Below, in pieces: positions 25,878 to 34,331 of a stretch of DNA of 64,000 nt. Origin of the DNA: an uncultured Lachnospiraceae bacterium (GTDB lineage Bacteria; Bacillota; Clostridia; Lachnospirales; Lachnospiraceae). The stretch lies in assembly GCA_910579685.1 (NCBI GenBank), contig CAJTVN010000013.1, forward strand, positions 47,575 through 111,574. Direction: 5' to 3'. Position numbers and translations under genes: made by a program. Each line of letters begins with the position of its first letter. Positions within the stretch are counted from its first letter, which is position 1. Under the pieces are notes generated by a model. The model made no database searches, was not told the origin of the DNA, and was given only the letters and a program-made list of their open reading frames with translations.

Positions 25878-27329
25878 ATGGCTCAGTTGTGGGGCGGACG
25901 ATTTACAAAGCAGACGGATCAGCTGGTGTATGATTTCAACGCATCCATCACCTTTGACAGACGTCTGTTTGCACAGGATATAGAAGGCAGTATGGCGCAT
26001 GTGGCCATGCTGGAGAAGCAGGGAATCCTCACGGAAGAGGAGAGGGATTCCATCACGCAGGGGCTTGCCGGGATCCGCAGGGACGTGGAGGAAGGGAAGC
26101 TTGCCATTACAGAAGAATATGAAGATATTCACAGCTTTGTGGAGGCCGTTCTGACCCGGCGAATCGGTGAGGCGGGCAAAAAACTCCACACGGGCCGCAG
26201 CAGGAACGACCAGGTGGCCCTTGATATGAAGCTTTATACCAGACTTGAAGTTCAGAATATACGGGAATGCCTGAGAGAGCTTCTGGCAACCCTTCTGAAA
26301 ATCATGGAAGAGAATCTCACCACCTACATGCCGGGCTTCACCCATCTTCAGAAGGCACAGCCCACCACGCTGGCCCATCACATGGGGGCGTACTTCGAAA
26401 TGTTTAAGAGGGACGTGCTGCGGCTTGGGGATATTTACAAGAGAATGAATTATTGTCCTTTAGGCTCGGGAGCCTTTGCGGGAACCACTTATCCGCTGGA
26501 CCGGGACTATACCTCCGGCCTCATGGGCTTTGAAGGGCCGACGCTTAACAGCATGGATTCCGTGGCGGACAGGGATTATCTCATCGAGTTCCTTGCGGCC
26601 CTGTCCACGATCATGATGCATCTGAGCCGTTTTTCGGAGGAAATTATTATCTGGAATTCGAATGAATACCGTTTTGTGGAAATCGACGATGCGTTTTCCA
26701 CCGGAAGCAGCATCATGCCCCAGAAAAAAAACCCGGATATTGCGGAACTGGTAAGAGGAAAGACAGGCCGCGTCTACGGAGCCCTGATGAGCCTTCTCAC
26801 TACCATGAAGGGGCTTCCTTTGGCATATAATAAGGATATGCAGGAGGATAAGGAAGTCGCCTTTGACGCCATTGACACGGTAAAAAACTGTCTGATTCTG
26901 TTTGACGGCATGCTATCCACCATGAGATTCAATCATAAGGTCATGGAACAGAGCGCTATGCGGGGATTCACAAACGCAACGGATGCGGCGGATTATCTGG
27001 TAAACCGTGGCGTGCCTTTCCGGGATGCCCATGGAATTATCGGAAGACTTGTGCTACACTGTCTGGAAAAAAACACTTCCATAGATGCGTTGTCTCTGGA
27101 GGAGCTCAAGGAAATCAGTCCCGTGTTTGAGGCTGATATCTACGAGGCCATAAGTCTTAAGACCTGCGTGGAAAAGCGGCTGACCGTGGGAGCGCCCGGG
27201 TGTGCGGCCATGGAAGATGTGATTCGCAAAAGCAGGGAATTCCTGAAATCCCTTGAAGGCCGTGAACAGATAAGTTCAAAATGCAAGGATTCGTATTCTG
27301 GGAAAGGAGAACAGATTACAAATGAATGA
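25878..27329 (+). CDS. argH: Argininosuccinate lyase
   Basis: ArgH splits argininosuccinate to arginine and fumarate. The 483-residue protein starts LWGGRFTKQTDQLVYDFNAS and has EDIHSFVEAVL, HTGRSRNDQVALDMKLY, HLQKAQPTTLAHH and the flexible signature loop GSSIMPQKKNPDIAELVRGK with the catalytic Ser. It is slightly longer than the usual ~460 because of a C-terminal tail. argG is not nearby. Its last 8 bases overlap asd, so the two are coupled. Confidence 0.97.
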   Translation: MAQLWGGRFTKQTDQLVYDFNASITFDRRLFAQDIEGSMAHVAMLEKQGILTEEERDSITQGLAGIRRDVEEGKLAITEEYEDIHSFVEAVLTRRIGEAGKKLHTGRSRNDQVALDMKLYTRLEVQNIRECLRELLATLLKIMEENLTTYMPGFTHLQKAQPTTLAHHMGAYFEMFKRDVLRLGDIYKRMNYCPLGSGAFAGTTYPLDRDYTSGLMGFEGPTLNSMDSVADRDYLIEFLAALSTIMMHLSRFSEEIIIWNSNEYRFVEIDDAFSTGSSIMPQKKNPDIAELVRGKTGRVYGALMSLLTTMKGLPLAYNKDMQEDKEVAFDAIDTVKNCLILFDGMLSTMRFNHKVMEQSAMRGFTNATDAADYLVNRGVPFRDAHGIIGRLVLHCLEKNTSIDALSLEELKEISPVFEADIYEAISLKTCVEKRLTVGAPGCAAMEDVIRKSREFLKSLEGREQISSKCKDSYSGKGEQITNE

Positions 27330-28410
27330 AAAACTGAAAGTAGGTATTTTAGGCGGCACCGGCATGGTGGGACAGAGATTTATCGCTTTGCTGGAGAATC
27401 ATCCCTGGTTTGAGGTGACCACCATTGCGGCAAGTCCCCGTTCTGCGGGAAAAACTTATGAGGAAGCCGTGGGAGAGCGCTGGAAGATGACGACTCCCAT
27501 GCCGGAGGCAGTAAAAGAGATCCGGGTAATGAACGTAAACGAGGTGGAAAAGGTTGCCGCCGAGGTGGATTTCGTGTTCAGCGCCGTGGATATGACAAAG
27601 GAGGAGATCAGGAAGATCGAGGAGGATTATGCAAGGACCGAAACCCCTGTGGTCTCCAATAATTCAGCCCACAGATGGACGCCGGACGTTCCCATGGTGG
27701 TTCCGGAAATCAACCCGGAGCATTTTGAGGTAATTACGTTTCAGAAGAAGAGACTCGGAACCCGAAGAGGGTTTGTTGCGGTAAAGCCCAACTGTTCCAT
27801 TCAGAGTTATGCACCGGTTCTCACGGCATGGAAGGAATTCGAGCCTTACGAGGTGGTGGCAACCACCTATCAGGCGATCTCAGGTGCGGGAAAAACCTTT
27901 AAGGACTGGCCGGAAATGGTGGAGAATATCATACCCTATATCGGAGGCGAAGAGGAAAAGAGCGAGAAGGAGCCGCTTCGGATCTGGGGTGAGATCAAAG
28001 ACGGCGTGATTGTGCCCGCACAGTCTCCGGTTATCACCTGTCAGTGCATCCGTGTGCCCGTTCTCAACGGCCATACGGCGGCTGTGTTTGTGAAGTTCCG
28101 AAAGGATCCCGCAAAAGAGGAGCTCATTGAAAAGCTGGTAAGCTTTCAGGGGATTCCCCAAAAGCTTGCGCTTCCCAGCGCACCGAAGCAGTTTATCCAG
28201 TACCTGGAGGAGGACAACAGGCCTCAGGTAAGTCTTGACGTGGATTTTGAAGGCGGTATGGGAATCAGCGTGGGACGGCTTCGCAGGGACATGGTGTATG
28301 ACTGGAAATTTGTGGGGCTCTCACACAATACCGTAAGAGGAGCGGCAGGAGGCGCCGTGCTCTGTGCGGAGCTTTTGAAGGCCCAGGGATATATTTCCAG
28401 AAAAGAGTAA
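27322..28410 (+). CDS. asd: Aspartate-semialdehyde dehydrogenase
   Basis: Asd reduces aspartyl phosphate to the semialdehyde, the branch point to lysine/diaminopimelate, threonine and methionine. The 362-residue protein has the NADP motif GILGGTGMVGQRFI, the active-site Cys in VAVKPNCSIQSYAP and the conserved His region RVPVLNGHTAAVFVKF. It is of the longer clostridial/archaeal type. A GAAAGGAG site lies inside the end of argH. topB begins 1 bp after its stop. Confidence 0.96.
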   Translation: MNEKLKVGILGGTGMVGQRFIALLENHPWFEVTTIAASPRSAGKTYEEAVGERWKMTTPMPEAVKEIRVMNVNEVEKVAAEVDFVFSAVDMTKEEIRKIEEDYARTETPVVSNNSAHRWTPDVPMVVPEINPEHFEVITFQKKRLGTRRGFVAVKPNCSIQSYAPVLTAWKEFEPYEVVATTYQAISGAGKTFKDWPEMVENIIPYIGGEEEKSEKEPLRIWGEIKDGVIVPAQSPVITCQCIRVPVLNGHTAAVFVKFRKDPAKEELIEKLVSFQGIPQKLALPSAPKQFIQYLEEDNRPQVSLDVDFEGGMGISVGRLRRDMVYDWKFVGLSHNTVRGAAGGAVLCAELLKAQGYISRKE

Positions 28411-28411
28411 C

Positions 28412-30472
28412 ATGGGAAAAAATTTATTTATAGCGGAAAAACCCAGCGTCGCCAGGGAATTCGCCAGAGTACTTCAATTAAAGGCCAATAACCGAGATGG
28501 ATATATGGAATCTGCGGATGCCATTGTGACATGGTGCGTGGGGCATCTTGTCACAATGAGTTATCCCGAAGTCTATGATGAGAAGTATAAGAGGTGGTCT
28601 TTGGAGACCATCCCCTTTATTCCCCATGAGTTTAAATATGAAGTGATTGAAAGCGTTAAGAAGCAGTTTCAGATCGTCAGCGGCCTGCTCACCCGTGAGG
28701 ATGTGGATACCATCTATGTGTGCACGGACTCCGGACGGGAGGGGGAATACATTTACCGTCTGGTGGAGCGCCAGGCGGGGGTAAAGGGAAAGACCAGAAG
28801 AAGGGTTTGGATTGATTCCCAGACAGAGGAGGAGATCAAACGGGGGATCCGGGAGGCAAAGGATCTTTCGGAATATGACAATCTCTGCGCCGCCGCTTAT
28901 CTGCGGGCCAAGGAAGATTATCTGATGGGAATCAATTTTTCCAGAGTGCTCACCTTAAAGTACGGGAACAGTATCAAGTCTTATCTGAAGGCGGATCGGG
29001 CCGTGGTATCTGTTGGGCGCGTTATGACCTGTGTGCTGGGAATGGTTGTGAACAGGGAGCGTGAGATCAGGGGGTTTGTGAAGACCCCTTTTTATCGTGT
29101 CCTTCTCAAGGAGCAGCTCTGTGGAAGAAGCTTTGATTTTGAGTGGAAGGCCGTAGAAGGGAGCAGATACGCTTCCTCGCCCCTGCTCTACAAGGAAAAC
29201 GGCTTCAAGGAAAAGGAAAGCGCCCAGAAGCTCATTGATTTCCTGACCCAGGCGCCCCTGGAGGATGCGGTTGTGGAATCCGTGGAAAAGAAAAAAGAGA
29301 CGAAGAACCCGCCGCTTCTGTATAATCTGGCAGAGCTTCAGAACGATTGCTCCAGGCTTTTCAAGATCAGCCCGGACGAGACCCTGCGGATTGCCCAGGA
29401 GCTCTACGAGAAGAAGATGACAACCTATCCGAGAACGGATGCCCGGGTTCTCTCCACGGCGGTATCCAAGGAGATTTCCAGGAATCTGAAGGGGCTTGCC
29501 GGCTGGGAGACAGTCAGGGAAGAGGCGCAGCATGTGCTCGAGACGGGAACCTATCAGCAGATTGCAAAGACCAGATACGTCAATGATAAGCAGATTACGG
29601 ACCACTATGCCATTGTTCCCACCGGACAGGGGCTTGGAAACCTGCGGTCCCTGACCCCGACGGCGGCAAAGGTTTATGAAATCATAGCAAGGCGTTTTTT
29701 GAGTATTTTTTATCCTGCGGCCATATACCGAAAAATCAATCTTGTCCTCGGCGTAAAGGGAGAAAAGTTTTTTGCGGGATTTAAGGTGCTGGAGGAGGAG
29801 GGATACCTTGCGGCCAGCCGTTTTTCCTTTTCCCAGAGGAGAGTAAATGCGCCTGGCGGAGGAGAAAATGCAAAGCCGGAAAAGGAAGGTCAGGGGGAAG
29901 GAGACGCTTTTGAGAATCAGGAGCTTGCCGAGACGGGAATCGACAGGGAATTTATGGAGGCGCTGAACAAAATGCGAAAGGGCATGAAGCTTCCCCTTGG
30001 CCGGTTCTCCATCAAGGAGGGGGAAACTTCCCCGCCCAAACGTTACAATTCCGGAACCATGATTCTGACCATGGAAAATGCCGGGCAGTTTATCGAGGAC
30101 GAGGAACTGCGCTCGCAGATCAAGGGAAGCGGAATCGGAACCAGCGCCACCCGGGCGGAGATCCTGAAAAAGCTTGTGAATATCCAGTATCTTGCCCTGA
30201 ACAAGAAGACGCAGGTGATCACGCCCACGCTGATGGGGGAAATGATCTATGAGGTGGTAAGCAGCTCCATCCGGCCTCTGCTCGACCCGGCGCTCACGGC
30301 CAGCTGGGAAAAGGGGCTTACCATGGTGGCCGAGGGAACCATCACGCAGGAGGAGTATATGAAAAAGCTGGATGATTTTGTGAGGCGAAGGACCAATATC
30401 GTAAAGCAGCTGAGCAATCAGGCTGCCTTAAACCGACAGTTTCATGCGGCGGCCCAAAACTATAAAAAATAG
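28412..30472 (+). CDS. topB: DNA topoisomerase III
   Basis: This type IA topoisomerase decatenates replication and recombination intermediates. The 686-residue protein begins with a Toprim domain (NLFIAEKPSVAREFARVL, CTDSGREGEYIYRLV). The active-site Tyr lies in KKMTTYPRTDARVLS, and the late domain contains GSGIGTSATRAEILKKL. It has no C-terminal zinc fingers, unlike TopA. The ATG begins 1 bp after asd, without an obvious ribosome binding site of its own, so it is probably translationally coupled. No conjugation genes are nearby, so it is probably the chromosomal copy rather than an element-borne one. Confidence 0.95.
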   Translation: MGKNLFIAEKPSVAREFARVLQLKANNRDGYMESADAIVTWCVGHLVTMSYPEVYDEKYKRWSLETIPFIPHEFKYEVIESVKKQFQIVSGLLTREDVDTIYVCTDSGREGEYIYRLVERQAGVKGKTRRRVWIDSQTEEEIKRGIREAKDLSEYDNLCAAAYLRAKEDYLMGINFSRVLTLKYGNSIKSYLKADRAVVSVGRVMTCVLGMVVNREREIRGFVKTPFYRVLLKEQLCGRSFDFEWKAVEGSRYASSPLLYKENGFKEKESAQKLIDFLTQAPLEDAVVESVEKKKETKNPPLLYNLAELQNDCSRLFKISPDETLRIAQELYEKKMTTYPRTDARVLSTAVSKEISRNLKGLAGWETVREEAQHVLETGTYQQIAKTRYVNDKQITDHYAIVPTGQGLGNLRSLTPTAAKVYEIIARRFLSIFYPAAIYRKINLVLGVKGEKFFAGFKVLEEEGYLAASRFSFSQRRVNAPGGGENAKPEKEGQGEGDAFENQELAETGIDREFMEALNKMRKGMKLPLGRFSIKEGETSPPKRYNSGTMILTMENAGQFIEDEELRSQIKGSGIGTSATRAEILKKLVNIQYLALNKKTQVITPTLMGEMIYEVVSSSIRPLLDPALTASWEKGLTMVAEGTITQEEYMKKLDDFVRRRTNIVKQLSNQAALNRQFHAAAQNYKK

Positions 30473-30520
30473 CTATAATTGTACGGAAACTGAGCAATGG
30501 ATTTTACGGAGGAAAGCAGA

Positions 30521-30853
30521 ATGGCTGATTTTGGCGTCAATGAAATGCAGGAAATGCAGAGAGCCCTGCAGGATAAATATAAGAACAGATGGGAGCCGAT
30601 CTGTCCGGAAACAGGAGCGAACAAACTGCTTTGGATGGTTGGAGAGATTGGCGAAGTTATTGATATTGTCAAGAAGAACGGCGGGCGGAACGCAGCTACG
30701 GATGAGAAGCTGAGAAAAGATTTGATTGAAGAAATGGCGGATGTGCTTATGTACTACAATGACGTAATGCTTTGCTACGGGATTACCACAGAAGAGTTGA
30801 AGCAGGCATATATGGAGAAATTTGAAAAGAATATGAAGCGCTGGAAGTATTAG
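30521..30853 (+). CDS. MazG-like nucleotide pyrophosphohydrolase
   Basis: This 110-residue all-alpha NTP pyrophosphatase is likely to clear non-canonical nucleotides. The metal-binding pattern is visible as GEIGEVIDIVKK followed by IEEMADVLMYYND, that is, the ExxE and ExxD pairs. I start at the ATG at 30521 because GGAGGAAA precedes it. The ATG at 30497 lies upstream of that site. It lies 48 bp after topB in the same direction. Confidence 0.85.
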   Translation: MADFGVNEMQEMQRALQDKYKNRWEPICPETGANKLLWMVGEIGEVIDIVKKNGGRNAATDEKLRKDLIEEMADVLMYYNDVMLCYGITTEELKQAYMEKFEKNMKRWKY

Positions 30854-30882
30854 TCAATATAATGAATTAAAGGAGAAACAGT

Positions 30883-31548
30883 ATGGATCAGTTTAAAATC
30901 AGCAACCTTTACAATTTGGATGAGACCATTGCGGCCGAACTTATGGGCCGGGCACAGTACCCCTGGGAACTTCTTTCCCGGATCAGCGGTTTTATTCTTG
31001 AGCTGGGAGAGAAGCTCCCGAAAGACCGGTTTACGGAGGTAAAAGAGCATGTGTGGATCGCCAATTCCGCAACCGTGGCTCCCTCGGCTTTCATTAACGG
31101 CCCTGCCATTATCGACGAGGAGGCCGAGATCCGTCACTGTGCGTTTATCCGGGGCAATGCCATCGTGGGAGCGGGCGCCGTGGTGGGAAATTCCACGGAG
31201 CTGAAAAACGTGATTCTTTTTAACAAGGTGCAGGTTCCTCATTACAACTATGTGGGCGACAGCATTCTCGGCTTTAAGGCCCATATGGGGGCTGGCTCCA
31301 TCACTTCCAACGTAAAGAGCGACAAGACCCTTGTGGTGGTAAAGAACGGGCAGGAAAAGATCGAGACGGGACTGAAAAAGTTTGGCGCCATGCTGGGGGA
31401 CCATGTGGAAGTCGGATGCAACAGCGTCCTGAATCCGGGCACCGTGATCGGGAGAAATTCCAACGTTTATCCTACCTCCATGGTACGGGGATACGTTCCT
31501 GAGGGAAGCATTTACAAGAAACAGGGTGAAATCGTCAAAAAACATTGA
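30883..31548 (+). CDS. Left-handed beta-helix (hexapeptide repeat) transferase-like protein
   Basis: The 221-residue protein has a helical N-terminal third and then hexapeptide turns (for example PAIIDEEAEIRHCAFIRGNAI, shortened: AEIRHCAFIRGNAIVGAGAV, and GDHVEVGCNSVLNPGTVIGR). It resembles the C-terminal acyltransferase half of GlmU-type sugar-nucleotide enzymes, and homologs are often annotated as UDP-GlcNAc pyrophosphorylase. No nucleotidyltransferase domain is present, so acyl transfer is the more reasonable guess. AAAGGAG precedes the ATG. Confidence 0.75.
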   Translation: MDQFKISNLYNLDETIAAELMGRAQYPWELLSRISGFILELGEKLPKDRFTEVKEHVWIANSATVAPSAFINGPAIIDEEAEIRHCAFIRGNAIVGAGAVVGNSTELKNVILFNKVQVPHYNYVGDSILGFKAHMGAGSITSNVKSDKTLVVVKNGQEKIETGLKKFGAMLGDHVEVGCNSVLNPGTVIGRNSNVYPTSMVRGYVPEGSIYKKQGEIVKKH

Positions 31549-31658
31549 TTTTTGTTTTAAAAGTGCTGGATTTTTTATGCAATTTATGCGAAAATATAAC
31601 ACGGTAGCAGTTGTGTAGAAACGTTAAAAAATATCTACATATTGAAAGGAGTTTTCAC

Positions 31659-32351
31659 ATGATTTATTCAAAAGAAGTTGAAGAAATGTGTACAGTTGCA
31701 CAGGGTGTTCATCATGGCTGTGCGCCGATTCCCGAAGAAGCAAAATGGGTTCAGGCAAAAAAAGTGGAAGACATTTCCGGTTTGACGCATGGTGTGGGCT
31801 GGTGTGCGCCTCAGCAGGGTGCCTGCAAGTTAACGCTGAATGTGAAAGAGGGTATTATCCAGGAAGCGCTGGTGGAAACCATCGGATGTTCCGGTATGAC
31901 CCATTCTGCGGCTATGGCTGCCGAAATCCTTCCCGGCTTAACTGTTATGGAAGCATTAAATACGGACCTCGTATGTGATGCGATTAATACGGCAATGAGG
32001 GAATTGTTCCTGCAGATCGTTTACGGACGTTCCCAGAGCGCATTCTCCGAGGACGGTCTTCCCGTGGGCGCAGGACTTGAGGATCTTGGCAAGGGTCTCA
32101 GAAGCCAGGTTGGTACCATGTACGGTACTTTGAAGAAAGGTCCCCGTTATCTGGAAATGGCGGAAGGCTATGTGACAGGCATTGCTCTTGATGCGGACAA
32201 TGAGATTATCGGTTATAAGTTTGTCAACCTTGGCAAGATGACCGACTTCATCAAGAAGGGTGATGACCCTACAACTGCATATGAGAAATCATGCGGACAG
32301 TATGGCCGTGTAGATGATGCTGTTAAGATCATCGACCCGAGAAAAGAATAA
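31659..32351 (+). CDS. NifU/IscU-like iron-sulfur scaffold protein
   Basis: The ATG at 31659 follows GAAAGGAG, giving 230 residues. The protein matches the NifU N-terminal scaffold superfamily: conserved cysteines occur in GVGWCAPQQGACKL and in VETIGCSGMTHSAAM. The C-terminal half (YEKSCGQYGRVDDAVKIID) is specific to this clostridial subgroup. It would assemble or carry Fe-S clusters. It sits 19 bp upstream of the GGGtGRT gene and close to an Rrf2 regulator. This pair appears to be conserved in Clostridia, but the client is unknown. Confidence 0.8.
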   Translation: MIYSKEVEEMCTVAQGVHHGCAPIPEEAKWVQAKKVEDISGLTHGVGWCAPQQGACKLTLNVKEGIIQEALVETIGCSGMTHSAAMAAEILPGLTVMEALNTDLVCDAINTAMRELFLQIVYGRSQSAFSEDGLPVGAGLEDLGKGLRSQVGTMYGTLKKGPRYLEMAEGYVTGIALDADNEIIGYKFVNLGKMTDFIKKGDDPTTAYEKSCGQYGRVDDAVKIIDPRKE

Positions 32352-32370
32352 GAATAGGAGGAATGATAAA

Positions 32371-33381
32371 ATGGCATTATTTGAATCATATGAAAGAAGA
32401 ATTGATAAAATCACTTCTGTTTTAAACTCTTACGGCATTTCTTCTATTGAAGAGGCTGATAAAATCACGAAGGACGCAGGGCTTAACGTTTACGATCAGG
32501 TTAAGAAGATCCAGCCCATCTGCTTTGAGAACGCCTGCTGGGCTTACACCGTAGGCGCCGCTATCGCAATAAAGAAAGGCTGCAGAAAGGCTTCCGAGGC
32601 TGCCGCAGCCATCGGCGAGGGACTGCAGGCATTCTGTATCCCCGGTTCCGTGGCAGATACCCGTAAGGTTGGACTTGGCCATGGTAATCTTGGCAAAATG
32701 CTTCTGGAAGAAGATACGGACTGCTTCGCTTTCCTGGCAGGTCACGAGTCCTTCGCAGCCGCAGAGGGCGCAATCGGTATCGCTGAGAAGGCAAACAAGG
32801 TTCGCCAGAAACCTCTGCGCGTTATCCTGAACGGTCTTGGAAAGGATGCGGCGAAGATCATTTCCAGAATCAACGGATTCACCTTTGTTGAGACCGAGTA
32901 TGATCCTTACACCAACACCGTAAAGGAAGTTTTCCGCAAGCCTTACTCCGAGGGTCTGCGCGCAAAGGTTAACTGCTACGGCGCGAATTCCGTTCCGGAA
33001 GGCGTTGCGATCATGTGGAAAGAAAATGTGGATGTTTCCATCACCGGAAATTCTACCAATCCTACCAGATTCCAGCACCCCGTTGCAGGTACATACAAGA
33101 AAGAGAGAACAGAGGCCGGAAAGAAGTATTTCTCCGTTGCATCAGGCGGCGGTACGGGACGTACGCTCCATCCCGACAATATGGCTGCAGGTCCTGCATC
33201 CTATGGTTTCACGGATACTCTCGGACGTATGCATTCCGACGCACAGTTTGCGGGTTCCTCATCCGTTCCCGCCCATGTTGAGATGATGGGCCTGATCGGA
33301 ATGGGCAACAATCCCATGGTTGGCGCTACCGTTGCCGTGGCAGTTGCCGTGCAGGAAGCTGCGGACGCCGGGAAGTTCTAA
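32371..33381 (+). CDS. GGGtGRT protein
   Basis: This 336-residue protein carries the motif SGGGTGRTLHPDN that names the family. It also has conserved Cys residues in QPICFENACWAYTVG, and a long Gly/Ala-rich domain. The family is known by its motif and its frequent place next to NifU-like scaffolds; its biochemical role is not established. The ATG at 32371 follows ATAGGAGGAATG. It is the last gene before a bidirectional terminator. I infer a role tied to the upstream Fe-S scaffold. Confidence 0.85.
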   Translation: MALFESYERRIDKITSVLNSYGISSIEEADKITKDAGLNVYDQVKKIQPICFENACWAYTVGAAIAIKKGCRKASEAAAAIGEGLQAFCIPGSVADTRKVGLGHGNLGKMLLEEDTDCFAFLAGHESFAAAEGAIGIAEKANKVRQKPLRVILNGLGKDAAKIISRINGFTFVETEYDPYTNTVKEVFRKPYSEGLRAKVNCYGANSVPEGVAIMWKENVDVSITGNSTNPTRFQHPVAGTYKKERTEAGKKYFSVASGGGTGRTLHPDNMAAGPASYGFTDTLGRMHSDAQFAGSSSVPAHVEMMGLIGMGNNPMVGATVAVAVAVQEAADAGKF

Positions 33382-33416
33382 ATATATCCTTTGAATTGAA
33401 AACGCCGAAAGGCTTG

Positions 33417-33453
33417 AAAGTACCGCAATCTTTAAGGGTTGCGGTACTTTTTT
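33417..33453. terminator. Terminator between GGGtGRT gene and Rrf2 gene
   Basis: A 12-bp stem (AAAGTACCGCAA at 33417-33428 with TTGCGGTACTTT at 33439-33450) is followed by T's on the plus strand. A's precede it for the convergent Rrf2 transcript. Confidence 0.8.
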
Positions 33454-33871
33454 ATAGGAAATCTGGGATTGTTCCGTTAACCAGATCTGCGATTGAGATG
33501 TGGAAGAAAAAATTATGAACGATCTGATCAAACTTCTTCCACATGGGCAGGGTGTTGCATTGCGAACGGCGTTCACACGGGCTTGTTTCAGATGCCAGAC
33601 AGGCAACAACTGCCAGAGTTCCCTCCATGATTTCCAGAATCTCACCGACCGGATAATCTTCGGGCCTGCGGGTCAGCTTATAGCCGCCGCCCTTGCCGCT
33701 GATACCGATCAGCATATGGTGTTCCACTAAGAGCTTTACAATCTGTTGAAGATATTTTTCTGAAATTTCCTGCCTTTCTGCGATTTCTTTCAGGGGAATA
33801 TAATCATCCGATGCCTGCGTTGCCAGATCAATCATTACACGCAGAGCATATCTTCCTTTTGTCGAGATCAC
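33452..33871 (-). CDS. Rrf2-family transcriptional regulator
   Basis: This 139-residue winged-helix regulator begins MISTKGRYALRVMIDLA and has the recognition region IAERQEISEKYLQQIVKLL. It carries three cysteines in ACLASETSPCERRSQC, placed like the Fe-S ligands of IscR/NsrR, which suggests cluster or redox sensing. The alternative is a CymR-like cysteine sensor, which would fit the divergent metY operon. The GTG start follows AAAGGAGG. ACCCA/TGGGT dyads overlap both its promoter and that of the metY leader. Confidence 0.9.
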   Translation of the reverse strand: MISTKGRYALRVMIDLATQASDDYIPLKEIAERQEISEKYLQQIVKLLVEHHMLIGISGKGGGYKLTRRPEDYPVGEILEIMEGTLAVVACLASETSPCERRSQCNTLPMWKKFDQIVHNFFFHISIADLVNGTIPDFL

Positions 33872-33892
33872 AAATCCACCTCCTTTCTATTT

Positions 33893-33925
33893 ACCCATTT
33901 TAACACTGGGTGAATGGGGCATCAA
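33893..33925 (-). promoter_or_regulatory. Promoter and operator of the Rrf2 gene
   Basis: On the minus strand TTGATG (33920-33925), 17 bp and TAAAAT (33897-33902) form the promoter. The dyad ACCCA-N9-TGGGT (33893-33911) covers the -10 box, consistent with autorepression. Confidence 0.55.
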
Positions 33926-33971
33926 CAGAAAAATTGTTCAGATCTTAATAAAATAAACTGCTAAATACCTA

Positions 33972-34000
33972 TTGACATACTATGTAAATGGGTGTATAGT
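33972..34000 (+). promoter_or_regulatory. Promoter of the Cys leader-metY-metNIQ operon
   Basis: TTGACA (33972-33977), a 17-bp spacer and TATAGT (33995-34000) form a strong sigma-A promoter. The spacer contains AAATGGGT (33986-33993), the inverse of ACCCATTT in the Rrf2 promoter, so one regulator may bind both. Confidence 0.8.
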
Positions 34001-34047
34001 GTACGAAATGGATCTGAGAACACTATTTTGGGAAGGAGGATGATGAA

Positions 34048-34173
34048 ATGACATTTCAGAATATTTATGTCGGGAGTTTTATCATGTGTTGCTGTCAAAT
34101 GTTTTTCTGCCGGGCGTGTATTTTGGCCAGGTGCTTTGACATGCGTTTCTTTGCACCTTTATATGACACCTGA
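34048..34173 (+). CDS. Cysteine-rich 41-residue leader peptide upstream of metY
   Basis: The ORF begins at an ATG 8 bp after a perfect AAGGAGG (34033-34039) and encodes MTFQNIYVGSFIMCCC and onward. Six of 41 residues are Cys, at positions 14, 15, 16, 21, 24 and 29, including three consecutive codons at 34087-34095. It ends at TGA 34171-34173, 28 bp before a strong intrinsic terminator that precedes metY. It resembles no protein family. By its position it is best read as a leader peptide whose translation senses charged tRNA-Cys. The peptide itself probably has no function. Confidence 0.7.
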   Translation: MTFQNIYVGSFIMCCCQMFFCRACILARCFDMRFFAPLYDT

Positions 34174-34231
34174 TTGAATTTTTGTGTCATAAGCCATTTG
34201 CCCGGGAGCTTGCGTAAGCCCCGGTTTTTTT
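34110..34231 (+). promoter_or_regulatory. Candidate cysteine-responsive transcription attenuator
   Basis: Several mutually arrangeable stems are visible. AGGTGC/GCACCT is at 34129-34134 and 34153-34158, and TATGACAC/GTGTCATA at 34162-34169 and 34184-34191 flanks the leader stop. The terminator stem is at 34202-34224. CCGGGC (34110-34115, inside the leader ORF) is complementary to GCCCGG (34200-34205) and would block the terminator's 5' arm if paired. Ribosome stalling on the triple Cys codons would leave that segment free. The switching model is inference. Confidence 0.55.
34202..34231 (+). terminator. Intrinsic terminator between leader ORF and metY
   Basis: The stem CCGGG-(A)-GCTT / AAGC-CCCGG (34202-34211 with 34216-34224) has 9 pairs and one bulged A, a GCGT loop and seven T's (34225-34231). 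It lies 100 bp upstream of metY in the same direction, with no complete gene before it other than the leader ORF. Confidence 0.85.
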
Positions 34232-34331
34232 ATGCGAAAGACCGCGGAAGCAATGATGCTACAATCCGTAGCAGCTCGGATTCATTGAGAGGATAATATT
34301 TAATAATTTTACACAGAAAAGAGGAAAAAAT

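Noticed and set aside
28412..30472. topB as a marker of an integrative conjugative element
   Set aside because: No relaxase, type IV secretion, integrase or partition genes are near, and the gene is coupled to argH-asd, so a chromosomal housekeeping copy is more likely.
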